A DNA stretch of 7,690 nt from Bacteriovoracaceae bacterium UBA7317 (GTDB taxonomy: Bacteria; Bdellovibrionota; Bacteriovoracia; Bacteriovoracales; Bacteriovoracaceae), in the NCBI GenBank assembly GCA_002474345.1, contig DKQD01000146.1, positions 7,079 through 14,768 on the forward strand, given 5' to 3'. Shown one piece after another: positions 1 through 7,209 of this stretch. Numbering within the stretch: the first letter of the stretch is position 1; the number at the start of each line of letters is the position of its first letter. The position numbers and the translations under genes are program-made. The notes beneath the pieces were generated by a model. It was not told where the DNA came from, did no database searches, and saw only the letters and a program-made list of their open reading frames with translations.

Positions 1-2285
1 TCATGAACATCACCTTTTACTGTCGCAATTACAAATGTTCCCCGTTCCCTAAAATCCCTGTTGCTTTTCTTTTCTTCTTCCATAAAAGGTTCAAGATAAT
101 TAACAGCTTTCTTCATTACTCTGGCACTTTTAACAACTTGAGGAAGAAACATTTTACCGTCCCCAAAAAGTTGTCCAACAATTTTCATTCCGTCCATGAG
201 AGGACCTTCAATAACATCTAATGGTCTTTCTTTGCTTTTCCTAGCTTCCTCCGTATCTTCCAAAATATAATCAGTTATACCATGAACAAGAGAATGAGAT
301 ATTCTTTCTCCTATACTTTTGTTCCTCCATTCCGTATTAGATTTTTTTATATTTTTTGATTGGCCCTTAAATTGCTCTGAGTAATCAATAAGCATTTCCG
401 TACTATCATTATTTCTGTTTAACAAGACATCCTCTACTTTTTCAAGAAGAGGCTTTTCAATATCATCGTAAACTGTCAGCATTCCAGCATTTACAATACC
501 CATATCTAACCCTGACTTAATCGAATGAAAAAGAAAAGATGAGTGCATGGCCTCTCTGACATAGTTATTCCCTCTTAAGCTAAAACTAATATTGCTGATA
601 CCTCCACTTGTAAGTGCATAAGGGCAACTTTCTTTTATCTCTTTTATTGATTCAATAAAATCTACGGCATAGTTGTTATGCTCTTCCATACCAGTTGCAA
701 CAGTTAAAACATTGGGATCGAAGACTATATCTTCAGGAGGAAAATTAATAGATTTGAGTAATTTATAAGCTCTTTTGCATATATTAACCTTATCATCTTT
801 TTCAGCGGCTTGTCCTTTTTCATCAAATGCCATAACAACTACAGCAGCTCCATATTTCATTAATTTTTTGGCTTTTGAAATAAAGCTCTCTTCACCTTCT
901 TTAAGTGAAATCGAATTAACGATAGGTTTGCCCTGGATGCACTTTAATCCAGATTCTAAAATTTCCCATTTTGATGAATCTATCATAAAGGGGACACGAC
1001 AGATATCAGGCTCTGCTGCTAAAAGATTTAAAAATTTAACCATACACTTTTCTGAATCTAGTAAACCTTCATCAAAGTTTATATCAATTATGTTTGCTCC
1101 ATTTTCAACCTGTTGTCTCGCAACAGATATAGCTTCTTCAAAATTATTTTCCTTAATTAATCTTCTAAATTTTGGTGAGCCTGTAACGTTAGTCCTTTCA
1201 CCGATCATAAAAAAGGGCTTATCTTTTTCAGGAGGTATATTTAGAGGTTCTAGACCGCTGAGTCTAGTTTCTACTTTAATAGATGGTCGTCTTCTAGGGG
1301 TAAACACTTTTGTTTTTTCAATAATTGCTTTTATGTGGTTAGGAGTTGTCCCGCAACAACCTCCTACTATGTTAATAAGACCTTTCTCGGCAAAACGCTT
1401 GAGTTGGTGAGCTGTATCTTCTGGCGTTTCATCGTAACCAGTTTTGCTTAAAGGGTTAGGTAAGCCGGCATTTGGGTAGCAGCTGACATAACAGTCTGAA
1501 ATTTTGGAAAGCTCTTCAATGTAAGGCTCCATTGCTTTTGCACCTAATGCACAATTTATACCAACAGATAAAGGTTTTGAGTGCCTAATTGAATTCCAAA
1601 ATGCTTCAACTGTTTGTCCTGAAAGCGTTCTTCCACTTGCATCCGTAATAGTGACTGAAATCATAAGCGGAATATTTTTTTCAGGGTATTTTTCTTTGAA
1701 TTTTTCAATAGCAAATACTGCTGCTTTTAAATTTAGGGTATCAAAAACTGTTTCAACAATGAAAATATCTGCACCACCCTCACTCAAGCCTTCCGCTTGT
1801 TCAAAGTAGTTATCACAGAGCTCGTCAAAGGTGACTGCTCTATAAGAAGGATCATTTACATCCGGGCTAATACTTGCAGTTCTATTGGTTGGCCCAAAAG
1901 CACCAGCAACCCAAATATTTTTATCGGGATTTTTTCTCTGGAATTCATTTTTAGCTTCTTTTGCAATCTTTGCAGATTCAACATTTATTTTTTTTGCAAA
2001 TTCTTGTAGTTGATAATCTGCTTGTGCGATACGAGTACTACTAAATGTATTTGTGGAAATAATATTTGAACCACTTTCTAAATATAATGTATGAATTTCC
2101 TTAATTACATCAGGTCTGGTTATTGAAAGGAGGTCATTATTTCCTTTTAGTTCTTGTGAAAAGCTTTTAAAAACTTCTCCTTTGAAGTCTTCTTCTTGCA
2201 AGTTGTATTGCTGAATCATAGTGCCCATTGCACCATCTAGGTATAGAATTTTTTCATTTAAAAATTTAAAGAGCTCATGAGTCAT
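1..2285 (-). CDS. metH: Cobalamin-dependent methionine synthase, N-terminal part (runs off the window)
   Basis: MetH transfers a methyl group from 5-methyl-tetrahydrofolate through cobalamin to homocysteine, giving methionine in the cytoplasm. The frame is open from ATG at 2285 to the window edge: 761 complete codons plus two bases. Seen in order: a homocysteine-binding domain (about 1-325) starting with DGAMGTMIQ (17-25), with zinc ligands Cys245 in GINCALGA and Cys310/Cys311 in GGCCGTTP; a pterin domain with GERTNVTGS (from about 362) and [11 protein letters not shown]; a helical cap with [12 protein letters not shown] (from 707); and the start of the B12 domain, KGDVH. The last complete codon (3-5) is the His of the DxHxxG cobalamin-ligand motif. 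Numbering tracks E. coli MetH closely (Cys247, 310, 311; His759), which supports the start. An in-frame stop lies at 2310-2312 with no other start codon after it, and a weak AGG (2293-2295) sits 7 bases upstream. It follows metF by 37 bases, so co-transcription is likely. The rest of the B12 domain and the reactivation domain lie outside the window. Confidence 0.97.
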   Translation of the reverse strand, partial: MTHELFKFLNEKILYLDGAMGTMIQQYNLQEEDFKGEVFKSFSQELKGNNDLLSITRPDVIKEIHTLYLESGSNIISTNTFSSTRIAQADYQLQEFAKKINVESAKIAKEAKNEFQRKNPDKNIWVAGAFGPTNRTASISPDVNDPSYRAVTFDELCDNYFEQAEGLSEGGADIFIVETVFDTLNLKAAVFAIEKFKEKYPEKNIPLMISVTITDASGRTLSGQTVEAFWNSIRHSKPLSVGINCALGAKAMEPYIEELSKISDCYVSCYPNAGLPNPLSKTGYDETPEDTAHQLKRFAEKGLINIVGGCCGTTPNHIKAIIEKTKVFTPRRRPSIKVETRLSGLEPLNIPPEKDKPFFMIGERTNVTGSPKFRRLIKENNFEEAISVARQQVENGANIIDINFDEGLLDSEKCMVKFLNLLAAEPDICRVPFMIDSSKWEILESGLKCIQGKPIVNSISLKEGEESFISKAKKLMKYGAAVVVMAFDEKGQAAEKDDKVNICKRAYKLLKSINFPPEDIVFDPNVLTVATGMEEHNNYAVDFIESIKEIKESCPYALTSGGISNISFSLRGNNYVREAMHSSFLFHSIKSGLDMGIVNAGMLTVYDDIEKPLLEKVEDVLLNRNNDSTEMLIDYSEQFKGQSKNIKKSNTEWRNKSIGERISHSLVHGITDYILEDTEEARKSKERPLDVIEGPLMDGMKIVGQLFGDGKMFLPQVVKSARVMKKAVNYLEPFMEEEKKSNRDFRERGTFVIATVKGDVH

Positions 2286-2322
2286 TTTGAAGCCTATGAT
2301 TAGAAAGTGCTAAAGAGGGTAT

Positions 2323-3267
2323 TTAGAAGAAGCTTTTTACAATTCCGAGTATAGATTTAACATCATTCATTATATAAAAGTGAACATTTGGAACCCCGAA
2401 TTCTAAAAGACCTTGGACTTGCGCTTTTGCCCACTGCATTCCAATTTCTTTAACATGATGGGGTGATTCGTTAACTTGGTCGACAAACTCAGTTGGGAGG
2501 TCAACATGGAAAGTTCTCGGAAGTCTTGAAAGCTGCTTAACATTTTTTAAAACTTTTATGCCTGGAATAATAGGGACGTTGATACCAAAATCTCTGCAGT
2601 TTTGAACAAAATTAAAATATTTCTGATTGTCAAAAAACATCTGAGTGACAATATAGTCAGCCCCCTGATCAACCTTTTGTTTAAGATATTGCATATCGAC
2701 TTTCATATTTGGAGCTTCAAAGTGCTTCTCAGGATAACCAGCAACCCCGACACAAAAATCGAGTGAGTTTGTGTTTTCTAAATCTTCTAAAAAGATTCCT
2801 TTTTTTAGGTTAGAAATTTGGTGGACTAATTCAGATGCATATTGGTTGGTTGACCTTAATTTTTGGACAGGTTTTTTGTAGTTCAGGCTGTCGCCCCTAA
2901 GGGCCAGGACATTATGAATTCCCAAATAGTTTAGTTCTATTAGGGCGTCCTCGGTTTCTTCTTTGGTAAAGCCTTCCGTCAATATATGAGTAACTGTATC
3001 AATTTTAAATCTATTTTGAATAATTCCACAGATGCCAATACTTCCAGGGCGCTTTTTAAAAATCCTCCGCTCTATCACTCCATTATCTTTTTCCTGGTAA
3101 AAAGCGCCAGCTGAGTGGGATGTGACATCTATCCATGGAGGGTTAAAAGGGTCAAGTGTTTCAACGACTTCTATAACATCTTTAACGCTTCTGCCTCTAG
3201 GAGGAGGAACTATTTCATAGCTGAAAGAAGGATTATTAGCTCTTTCAAGGTGTTCAATTACTTTCAT
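2323..3267 (-). CDS. metF: Methylenetetrahydrofolate reductase (FAD-dependent)
   Basis: MetF reduces 5,10-methylene-tetrahydrofolate to 5-methyl-tetrahydrofolate, the methyl donor for MetH encoded just downstream. The 314-residue protein is a full-length single-domain TIM-barrel MTHFR. Visible signatures are FSYEIVPPP at 15-23 (Glu18 aligns with the catalytic Glu28 of E. coli), LALRGDS at 121-127 (Asp126 aligns with Asp120, near the flavin), VGVAGYPEKH at 173-182, VTQMFFD at 207-213 (Gln209 aligns with the substrate-binding Gln183) and VPIIPGIKVL at 231-240. The N-terminal motif YEIVPPPRGRS replaces the enterobacterial FEFFPPK, and the protein resembles the Bacteroidota-type branch of the family (recalled, not searched). 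The ATG at 3267 gives the N-terminus expected for that branch. No Shine-Dalgarno sequence precedes it. A good sigma-70 promoter lies at 3303-3331, so metF probably heads a metF-metH operon with a leader of about 30 bases. Confidence 0.97.
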   Translation of the reverse strand: MKVIEHLERANNPSFSYEIVPPPRGRSVKDVIEVVETLDPFNPPWIDVTSHSAGAFYQEKDNGVIERRIFKKRPGSIGICGIIQNRFKIDTVTHILTEGFTKEETEDALIELNYLGIHNVLALRGDSLNYKKPVQKLRSTNQYASELVHQISNLKKGIFLEDLENTNSLDFCVGVAGYPEKHFEAPNMKVDMQYLKQKVDQGADYIVTQMFFDNQKYFNFVQNCRDFGINVPIIPGIKVLKNVKQLSRLPRTFHVDLPTEFVDQVNESPHHVKEIGMQWAKAQVQGLLEFGVPNVHFYIMNDVKSILGIVKSFF

Positions 3268-3302
3268 GTTGTGATTAATTCAAAATAGATTAATAAAATA
3301 GA

Positions 3303-3331
3303 ATGGTAACTGTCTTTGGTGAACCAGTCAA
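3303..3331 (-). promoter_or_regulatory. Sigma-70 promoter for metF-metH
   Basis: On the minus strand TTGACT (3331-3326, 5 of 6 matches to the -35 consensus) is separated by 17 bases from TACCAT (3308-3303, 4 of 6 matches to the -10). Transcription would begin near 3296, leaving a leader of about 29 bases before the metF ATG, too short for a riboswitch. The spacer holds a 10-base dyad, TGGTGAACCA (3317-3326 on the plus strand), which could be a repressor site, but no known operator is recognised. Predicted by eye only. Confidence 0.55.
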
Positions 3332-3357
3332 TGAAAAGCGATTGTTATTAAATTCTT

Positions 3358-3777
3358 TTATGAAGCGTTATCAATTTCTTTTTTTATAAAAATACTGTCT
3401 ATTTTTTCTTTAAAAACTTGCTTGGTGAATGGCTTAACAATGAAGTCACTTACTCCTGCTTTTACCGCTTTATCTTCATTTTTGGGATGTGCTTCCGCTG
3501 TTATCATTAAAAAGGGTAAGTCTTGATGCTTTTCTAATTTTCTGACTTTAAGAAGTAAGTCTAAGCCACCCATCATGGGCATATTCCAATCAGAGATAAT
3601 AAACTCAAAAGGCTCTTCTTCTTCTATAGCTTTTTGGATGAGCTTAAAAGCAGTTAGTCCATCAGTCGCATGAGTTACGTTAGTGAGACCTAGATCTTTT
3701 AGTCCTTTTTCTATTATTGTCCTCATTGCGAGCATATCATCAACCACAAGTACTTTTAGATCTGGATTTAGTTCCAT
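3358..3777 (-). CDS. CheY-like single-domain response regulator
   Basis: This 139-residue protein is one receiver (REC) domain with no output domain. It would be phosphorylated by a histidine kinase such as CheA and act by protein-protein contact, for example at the flagellar motor switch. Receiver residues, all offset by 6 from E. coli CheY, are the acidic pair Asp13/Asp14, the phospho-acceptor Asp63 in ISDWNMP, Thr93 in MITAEA and Lys115 in KPFT. Trp64 matches CheY Trp58, and ISDWNMP is shared with true CheY proteins. Two differences stand out: the switch residue Tyr106 is Phe112, and Asp64 is Gly70. There is also an acidic EEEE stretch at 52-55. The start is set by GGGGAG five bases upstream. 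No chemotaxis gene is adjacent, so the kinase partner is unknown and I give no symbol; it may be a motility CheY or a regulator of another pathway. Confidence 0.92.
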   Translation of the reverse strand: MELNPDLKVLVVDDMLAMRTIIEKGLKDLGLTNVTHATDGLTAFKLIQKAIEEEEPFEFIISDWNMPMMGGLDLLLKVRKLEKHQDLPFLMITAEAHPKNEDKAVKAGVSDFIVKPFTKQVFKEKIDSIFIKKEIDNAS

Positions 3778-3782
3778 ATTCG

Positions 3783-3788
3783 CTCCCC
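3783..3788 (-). promoter_or_regulatory. Ribosome binding site of the cheY-like gene
   Basis: GGGGAG on the minus strand lies five bases before the ATG at 3777. It is the only clear Shine-Dalgarno sequence in front of any start in this window and it fixes the start of the response regulator. Confidence 0.7.
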
Positions 3789-3806
3789 ATAATTTCTTTT
3801 AATAAT

Positions 3807-3835
3807 ATTATCAAAAGAGAAAGGATTTATTTCAA
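3807..3835 (-). promoter_or_regulatory. Sigma-70 promoter for the cheY-like gene
   Basis: On the minus strand TTGAAA (3835-3830, 5 of 6 matches to the -35) and GATAAT (3812-3807, 5 of 6 matches to the -10) are exactly 17 bases apart. Transcription would start near 3800, giving a leader of about 23 bases that contains the GGGGAG ribosome site. The surrounding DNA is very AT-rich, so chance matches are easier than usual, but the spacing and position relative to the gene are both right. It suggests cheY is transcribed independently of the SNF2 gene. Confidence 0.6.
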
Positions 3836-3866
3836 TTTTTTTAAAAAGAGAACTTTTGATCAGTTT

Positions 3867-3888
3867 AAAAAATTAATTGATTTAATTT
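3867..3888 (-). terminator. Weak AT-only hairpin after the SNF2 gene (possible terminator)
   Basis: Directly after the SNF2 stop codon the minus strand carries AAATTAA (3888-3882), a 5-base loop and TTAATTT (3876-3870), with the T run continuing to 3867. The 7-bp stem has no G-C pairs, so it would be unstable and poor as an intrinsic terminator. The position is what one would expect, but read-through into cheY is quite possible. Confidence 0.25.
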
Positions 3889-3891
3889 GTT

Positions 3892-6800
3892 TTAATCGAT
3901 GAGGTTTTCAAGGTCTTCAAGAGAAACTCTGTTAGAAAAGTATTGCTCTCCATCATCTGGAAGGAGGTCGTGGAATAATTCCTTTTTGGTTTCTTGAAGT
4001 TGTAGGACCTTTTCTTCAATACTTTTTTCAATAATTGGTCTGTAGATAGTTAGGGTATTCTTTTGGCCTATCCTGTGTGCCCTATCAATGGCTTGATTCT
4101 CAATTGCTGGATTCCACCAAGGGTCCATCAAAAAGATATAACTTGCCGCTGTTAAATTTAATCCGAACCCACCTGCTTTTAGACTTATAAGAAAAATTCT
4201 TGTTTTTCCTTCTTGAAAGTTTTCTACTTCGATTTGACGCCTTTTTATATTTTGTGAGCCATCAATTCTTGAGTACTGCCATCCATTTTTTTTAATATAT
4301 GATTCTAAATAGTCTAAGTATGAGGTGAATTGAGAAAAAATAAGAGATTGGTGACCCTCTTTTAGTATTTGGTTAAGGCTTTCAAAAAGGAAATTGGCTT
4401 TTGTCGATTTTGTTTTATCCTCCCTGTTTCCAAAAAGGCAGCATTGTCTAAGTCTTAGTATGCTTGTGAGTATTTTTCCGAATTTTCTTCCAGAAGGGTT
4501 TTGAATCAAGTCTTCTTTTATTTGTTTCTTGAGAAAGTCGTAGTGTTCCCTCTCGCCTTTGGAAAAAGGGAGCAGAATGTTATTCTCTATTTTTTTTGGT
4601 AAGTCTAATAAAACCTGACTTTTTGTCCTTCTAAGAATGAATGGTGAAGCAACTTCTTGTGCGATAAGTCGTGATTTTTTTGTAGATTCAGATGACTTTG
4701 ATAATGTATTTCCCCAAATGCCAGGCATACTCAGGTCAATTATATTGTAGAACTCCATAATATTATTTTCTACGGGAGTTCCAGTAAGGCAAACCGTAAA
4801 GGTGGATTTGATTTTTCTTACAGCAAAAGCACCTAATGAATTGATATTTTTTACTTGTTGAACTTCATCTAAAATCAAAATATCGAATGAGTGGTCTGTT
4901 AATGAATTGTTGAACTCTCTTCTCAATATTCCGTAGCTCGTGAGTATAATTTTTTTATCTTTAGGGATAACTCTATTTTCTCCATGGAATATATGGGTAG
5001 AGAGGTTTGTGAACTTTTGAAATTCTTTCTCCCAATTTAAGAGAATCGAAATTGGGCATACAATCAAAACTTTGTTTATTTTTTCTATAACTGACTCTAG
5101 AAAGCAGATCGCTTGAAGGGTCTTTCCAAGACCCATATCATCGGCTAAACAACCGCCTAAATTATTTTCAAAAAGAAAGCTAAGCCAGTTGTATCCTCTT
5201 TTTTGGTATGGTCTTAAAATGCCTTTAAGGTTTTCTGGGATTTCGTAAGGGGGAATCAAATTAGGGTTTGTGAGTAAATTGCATATTTTTGTATCATCTT
5301 CTGATACATCAATTTCAACTCCAAGCTTTTTTAACTCAAAAATTTCAAAAATTCTGGTTCTGTTGAACGAGACAAGATAGGTCTTTTCTCCATTTCCACG
5401 GTTAATACTTTGATTTTCTGATTCAAGTAAAGTGTATCTCTTTAAATATTTAAGTAACTTTTTTTGATCATCACTTATAAGTACGAGGTCATTTTTATTA
5501 ATGAAGTGGTTGCTTTTGAGGTCTAAACTTTTAATTAGTTGTAGATCTTCAGGAGTAATAGAGAGTTCGAGTGTTAGCCAACTTGAAGACTTTTCTTTTT
5601 TTACTGATTTAAACTGGTTATTCCAGTACTTTATTGGTTTATTGTTGAATAGTATCTTAAAATCATAATTTTTTAACTGCTTATGGATATGAGAAACCCC
5701 ATTTAAGAATGATGGCTCTTTTATATAAAATAAAATTTCATTTTCACTTTCATTAACTTTTGAATTTTGAAAAGCTTTTTCAGAAAATGTAGAGATCATT
5801 GCTATTAAAAAATCTCTAATAAAATTATTACTTATCTTAAAAAACTTTCCATCTTGAAAGACTGAACTCCATTTATTGCTGTTTAAATTATTAACTCTCT
5901 GTATAAAGAGTGTCTTAAATGAAGTTCCAGTTAATGACTTTCTGAACTCTTGAGGCGATTCTCCAAGAAGAAAAGAGTGAAGACCTTTTAAAAGGTCATA
6001 CGATATTGACTTTTTTTCCAATTCACTTAGAACGCCTCCCTCCATTGTGATCATTTTTAAAAGAGGAGGAATTGGAGCTTTATTATTATTTCTATCTAGG
6101 AACATAAAGTTCATGTTGAGAAAATTCTTTTGACTTGATTTATCTACTATAAGCGTTGGAAATACTTCCTCTGCTTGAGGTGTCTGAAATTTTTCACCAT
6201 CAACTATAATTTCAATAAAGTCGATTAACTCTTTTTTTGAGAAGACTTCTAAATAGTCGTTAACATTAGGGGAGAGTGGAAAATATTTAAACGCTTCTAA
6301 AACAGACTTTATCTCAAAAGGAAGGTTGTAAACATCGCCTGTTATCCAATTAAATAGAAAAAAATTTTCAAAAAGTGAGACCTTTCTATTTAGCTCACCT
6401 TTCTCATTTTTTAAAAGAAAAGAGGTTTTTAGATAACTTTTTGAACTATCATTTGTTGTAATTGAAATGACAAGCTTTCCAGTAAAGTTTTTAGGCTCAG
6501 GAAAGTTGGAAATCTTACCATTAGAAATAGAGTATTGGAGAGATGTGTATTTTGCATTTTGAGCGGCTCCAATTAGGTATTTTGGTGCTAAAATCATTGT
6601 CCCAAAACTCTCTGGATAAACTGCCTGGATCGGATTTGTTGCTAGGCTGAGGTAAGGAGAGTCCATGTCAGTTGCGCTTAATGGAGATAAATCTTTTTGT
6701 TTTATAAAAGAATAATAGTAAAGAAAAAGAAATGAGGTGTGAGGGCAGTGATCTTTTTCATTCCATTGTGTACAATTACATTGGGTTTTGAGGGGGCCCT

Positions 6801-7032
6801 CTTTGTGGTCTATAAGTCTTTGTTTGAAAACTATTTTAGCTTCATAATGTCTGTTCTCTTTAACAATGCCAGACAGTATAAAATACTCATTGTCTTTTCC
6901 TTCTTTAAGGAACGAAATGGATAGCTTAGCGAATTGAAAAAGAGAAATCCCCTTCTTTAGGGTTCGTTCTATAAAGAACCTTTTGCCTATATTTTCAATA
7001 TCTATTGGCAGATTTGAGGGCATTACACTCAT
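3892..7032 (-). CDS. SWIM zinc-finger SNF2-family helicase/ATPase
   Basis: A 1046-residue DEAD/H-like superfamily 2 ATPase of the SNF2 type, expected to translocate along double-stranded DNA and displace or remodel bound proteins. A SWIM zinc motif lies at 85-98 (Cys85, Cys87, Cys96, His98, in CNC...CPH). Residues 100-600 form a long region without a motif I recognise. The ATPase core fills 605-1015: RPYQKRGYNWL (607-617), Walker A DDMGLGKT (631-638, Lys637), motif Ia VCPISILLNWEKEF (658-671), Walker B DEVQ (722-725) followed by QVKN, motif III LTGTP (749-753), motif IV LIFSQFTSYLDYL (897-909), motif V LKAGGFGLNLTAA (951-963) and motif VI DRAHRIGQ (983-990, arginine fingers Arg984 and Arg987). 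All catalytic motifs look intact. The start is ATG 7032 or ATG 7023; neither has a convincing ribosome site, and an in-frame TAA closes the frame just upstream. The biological role is unknown; transcription recycling, repair or defence are all possible. Confidence 0.95.
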   Translation of the reverse strand: MSVMPSNLPIDIENIGKRFFIERTLKKGISLFQFAKLSISFLKEGKDNEYFILSGIVKENRHYEAKIVFKQRLIDHKEGPLKTQCNCTQWNEKDHCPHTSFLFLYYYSFIKQKDLSPLSATDMDSPYLSLATNPIQAVYPESFGTMILAPKYLIGAAQNAKYTSLQYSISNGKISNFPEPKNFTGKLVISITTNDSSKSYLKTSFLLKNEKGELNRKVSLFENFFLFNWITGDVYNLPFEIKSVLEAFKYFPLSPNVNDYLEVFSKKELIDFIEIIVDGEKFQTPQAEEVFPTLIVDKSSQKNFLNMNFMFLDRNNNKAPIPPLLKMITMEGGVLSELEKKSISYDLLKGLHSFLLGESPQEFRKSLTGTSFKTLFIQRVNNLNSNKWSSVFQDGKFFKISNNFIRDFLIAMISTFSEKAFQNSKVNESENEILFYIKEPSFLNGVSHIHKQLKNYDFKILFNNKPIKYWNNQFKSVKKEKSSSWLTLELSITPEDLQLIKSLDLKSNHFINKNDLVLISDDQKKLLKYLKRYTLLESENQSINRGNGEKTYLVSFNRTRIFEIFELKKLGVEIDVSEDDTKICNLLTNPNLIPPYEIPENLKGILRPYQKRGYNWLSFLFENNLGGCLADDMGLGKTLQAICFLESVIEKINKVLIVCPISILLNWEKEFQKFTNLSTHIFHGENRVIPKDKKIILTSYGILRREFNNSLTDHSFDILILDEVQQVKNINSLGAFAVRKIKSTFTVCLTGTPVENNIMEFYNIIDLSMPGIWGNTLSKSSESTKKSRLIAQEVASPFILRRTKSQVLLDLPKKIENNILLPFSKGEREHYDFLKKQIKEDLIQNPSGRKFGKILTSILRLRQCCLFGNREDKTKSTKANFLFESLNQILKEGHQSLIFSQFTSYLDYLESYIKKNGWQYSRIDGSQNIKRRQIEVENFQEGKTRIFLISLKAGGFGLNLTAASYIFLMDPWWNPAIENQAIDRAHRIGQKNTLTIYRPIIEKSIEEKVLQLQETKKELFHDLLPDDGEQYFSNRVSLEDLENLID

Positions 7033-7062
7033 ATTTTCAAAAAACCCGAAAAGTTTAAGTTA

Positions 7063-7082
7063 GCGGTACTTCTTAGTACCAC
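7063..7082 (-). other. RNA hairpin in the predicted SNF2 leader
   Basis: The minus strand reads GTGGTACT, loop AAGA, AGTACCGC. As minus-strand RNA all eight positions pair, with one G-U wobble. The plus-strand RNA would have a C-A mismatch at that position, so the structure fits a transcript of the SNF2 gene. It lies about 31 bases before the ATG and about 25 bases after the predicted transcription start. No T run follows it at once, so it is not a standard terminator; a T-rich stretch (GTTTTTTG) comes about 20 bases later, just before the start codon. Its function is unknown. Confidence 0.45.
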
Positions 7083-7113
7083 TTTTAAAGCGTGGTTTGT
7101 TGGGTAAAAGATT

Positions 7114-7142
7114 ATTATAACTTTCCATTCTTGTGAGTGCAA
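7114..7142 (-). promoter_or_regulatory. Sigma-70 promoter for the SNF2 gene
   Basis: A perfect -10 box, TATAAT, lies at 7119-7114 on the minus strand. Seventeen bases upstream is TTGCAC (7142-7137, 3 of 6 matches); with an 18-base spacer the -35 would be TTTGCA (4 of 6). Transcription would start near 7107 and give a leader of about 75 bases containing the hairpin at 7063-7082. The position after the rpoD terminator supports a separate transcript for the SNF2 gene. Confidence 0.5.
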
Positions 7143-7170
7143 ACCTGAGAAGGATTTCTCTTTCACCAAA

Positions 7171-7202
7171 GAAAAAAAGACAAAAGTAGGGGAAGCTCCC
7201 TA
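7171..7202 (-). terminator. Intrinsic terminator of rpoD
   Basis: Eight bases after the rpoD stop codon the minus strand forms TAGGG, loop AGCTTC, CCCTA (7202-7187), followed by a T-rich tail ending in a run of seven T (CTTTTGTCTTTTTTTC). The stem is short, five base pairs, but three are G-C and the tail is good. It is the best terminator in the window and marks the end of the rpoD transcript. Confidence 0.6.
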
Positions 7203-7209
7203 ACAATAC

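Noticed and set aside
3..221. Plus-strand open frame, and similar short ones at 1797-2009, 3717-3902, 6739-6924, 7288-7506 and 7442-7642
   Set aside because: All are antisense shadows of metH, cheY, the SNF2 gene or rpoD, with no motif and no support for expression.
775..1410. Plus-strand open frame of 211 codons
   Set aside because: It lies wholly antisense to metH, whose minus-strand frame carries the conserved Hcy and pterin motifs at the same place. No recognisable protein features.
3268..3357. SAM or cobalamin riboswitch before metF-metH
   Set aside because: The predicted leader is about 29 bases and the whole spacer is 90 bases; none of the conserved riboswitch core sequences is visible.
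3778..3806. Alternative cheY promoter TTGATA with TATGGG 17 bases away
   Set aside because: The -10 match is poor and overlaps the ribosome site next to the ATG; the TTGAAA/GATAAT pair just upstream is much better.
3892..7032. RapA (RNA polymerase-associated SNF2 protein), suggested by the adjacent rpoD
   Set aside because: The protein has an N-terminal SWIM zinc motif and a C-terminal ATPase, unlike RapA, where the ATPase lies nearer the N-terminus. Adjacency to rpoD alone is no evidence, and a terminator separates the two.
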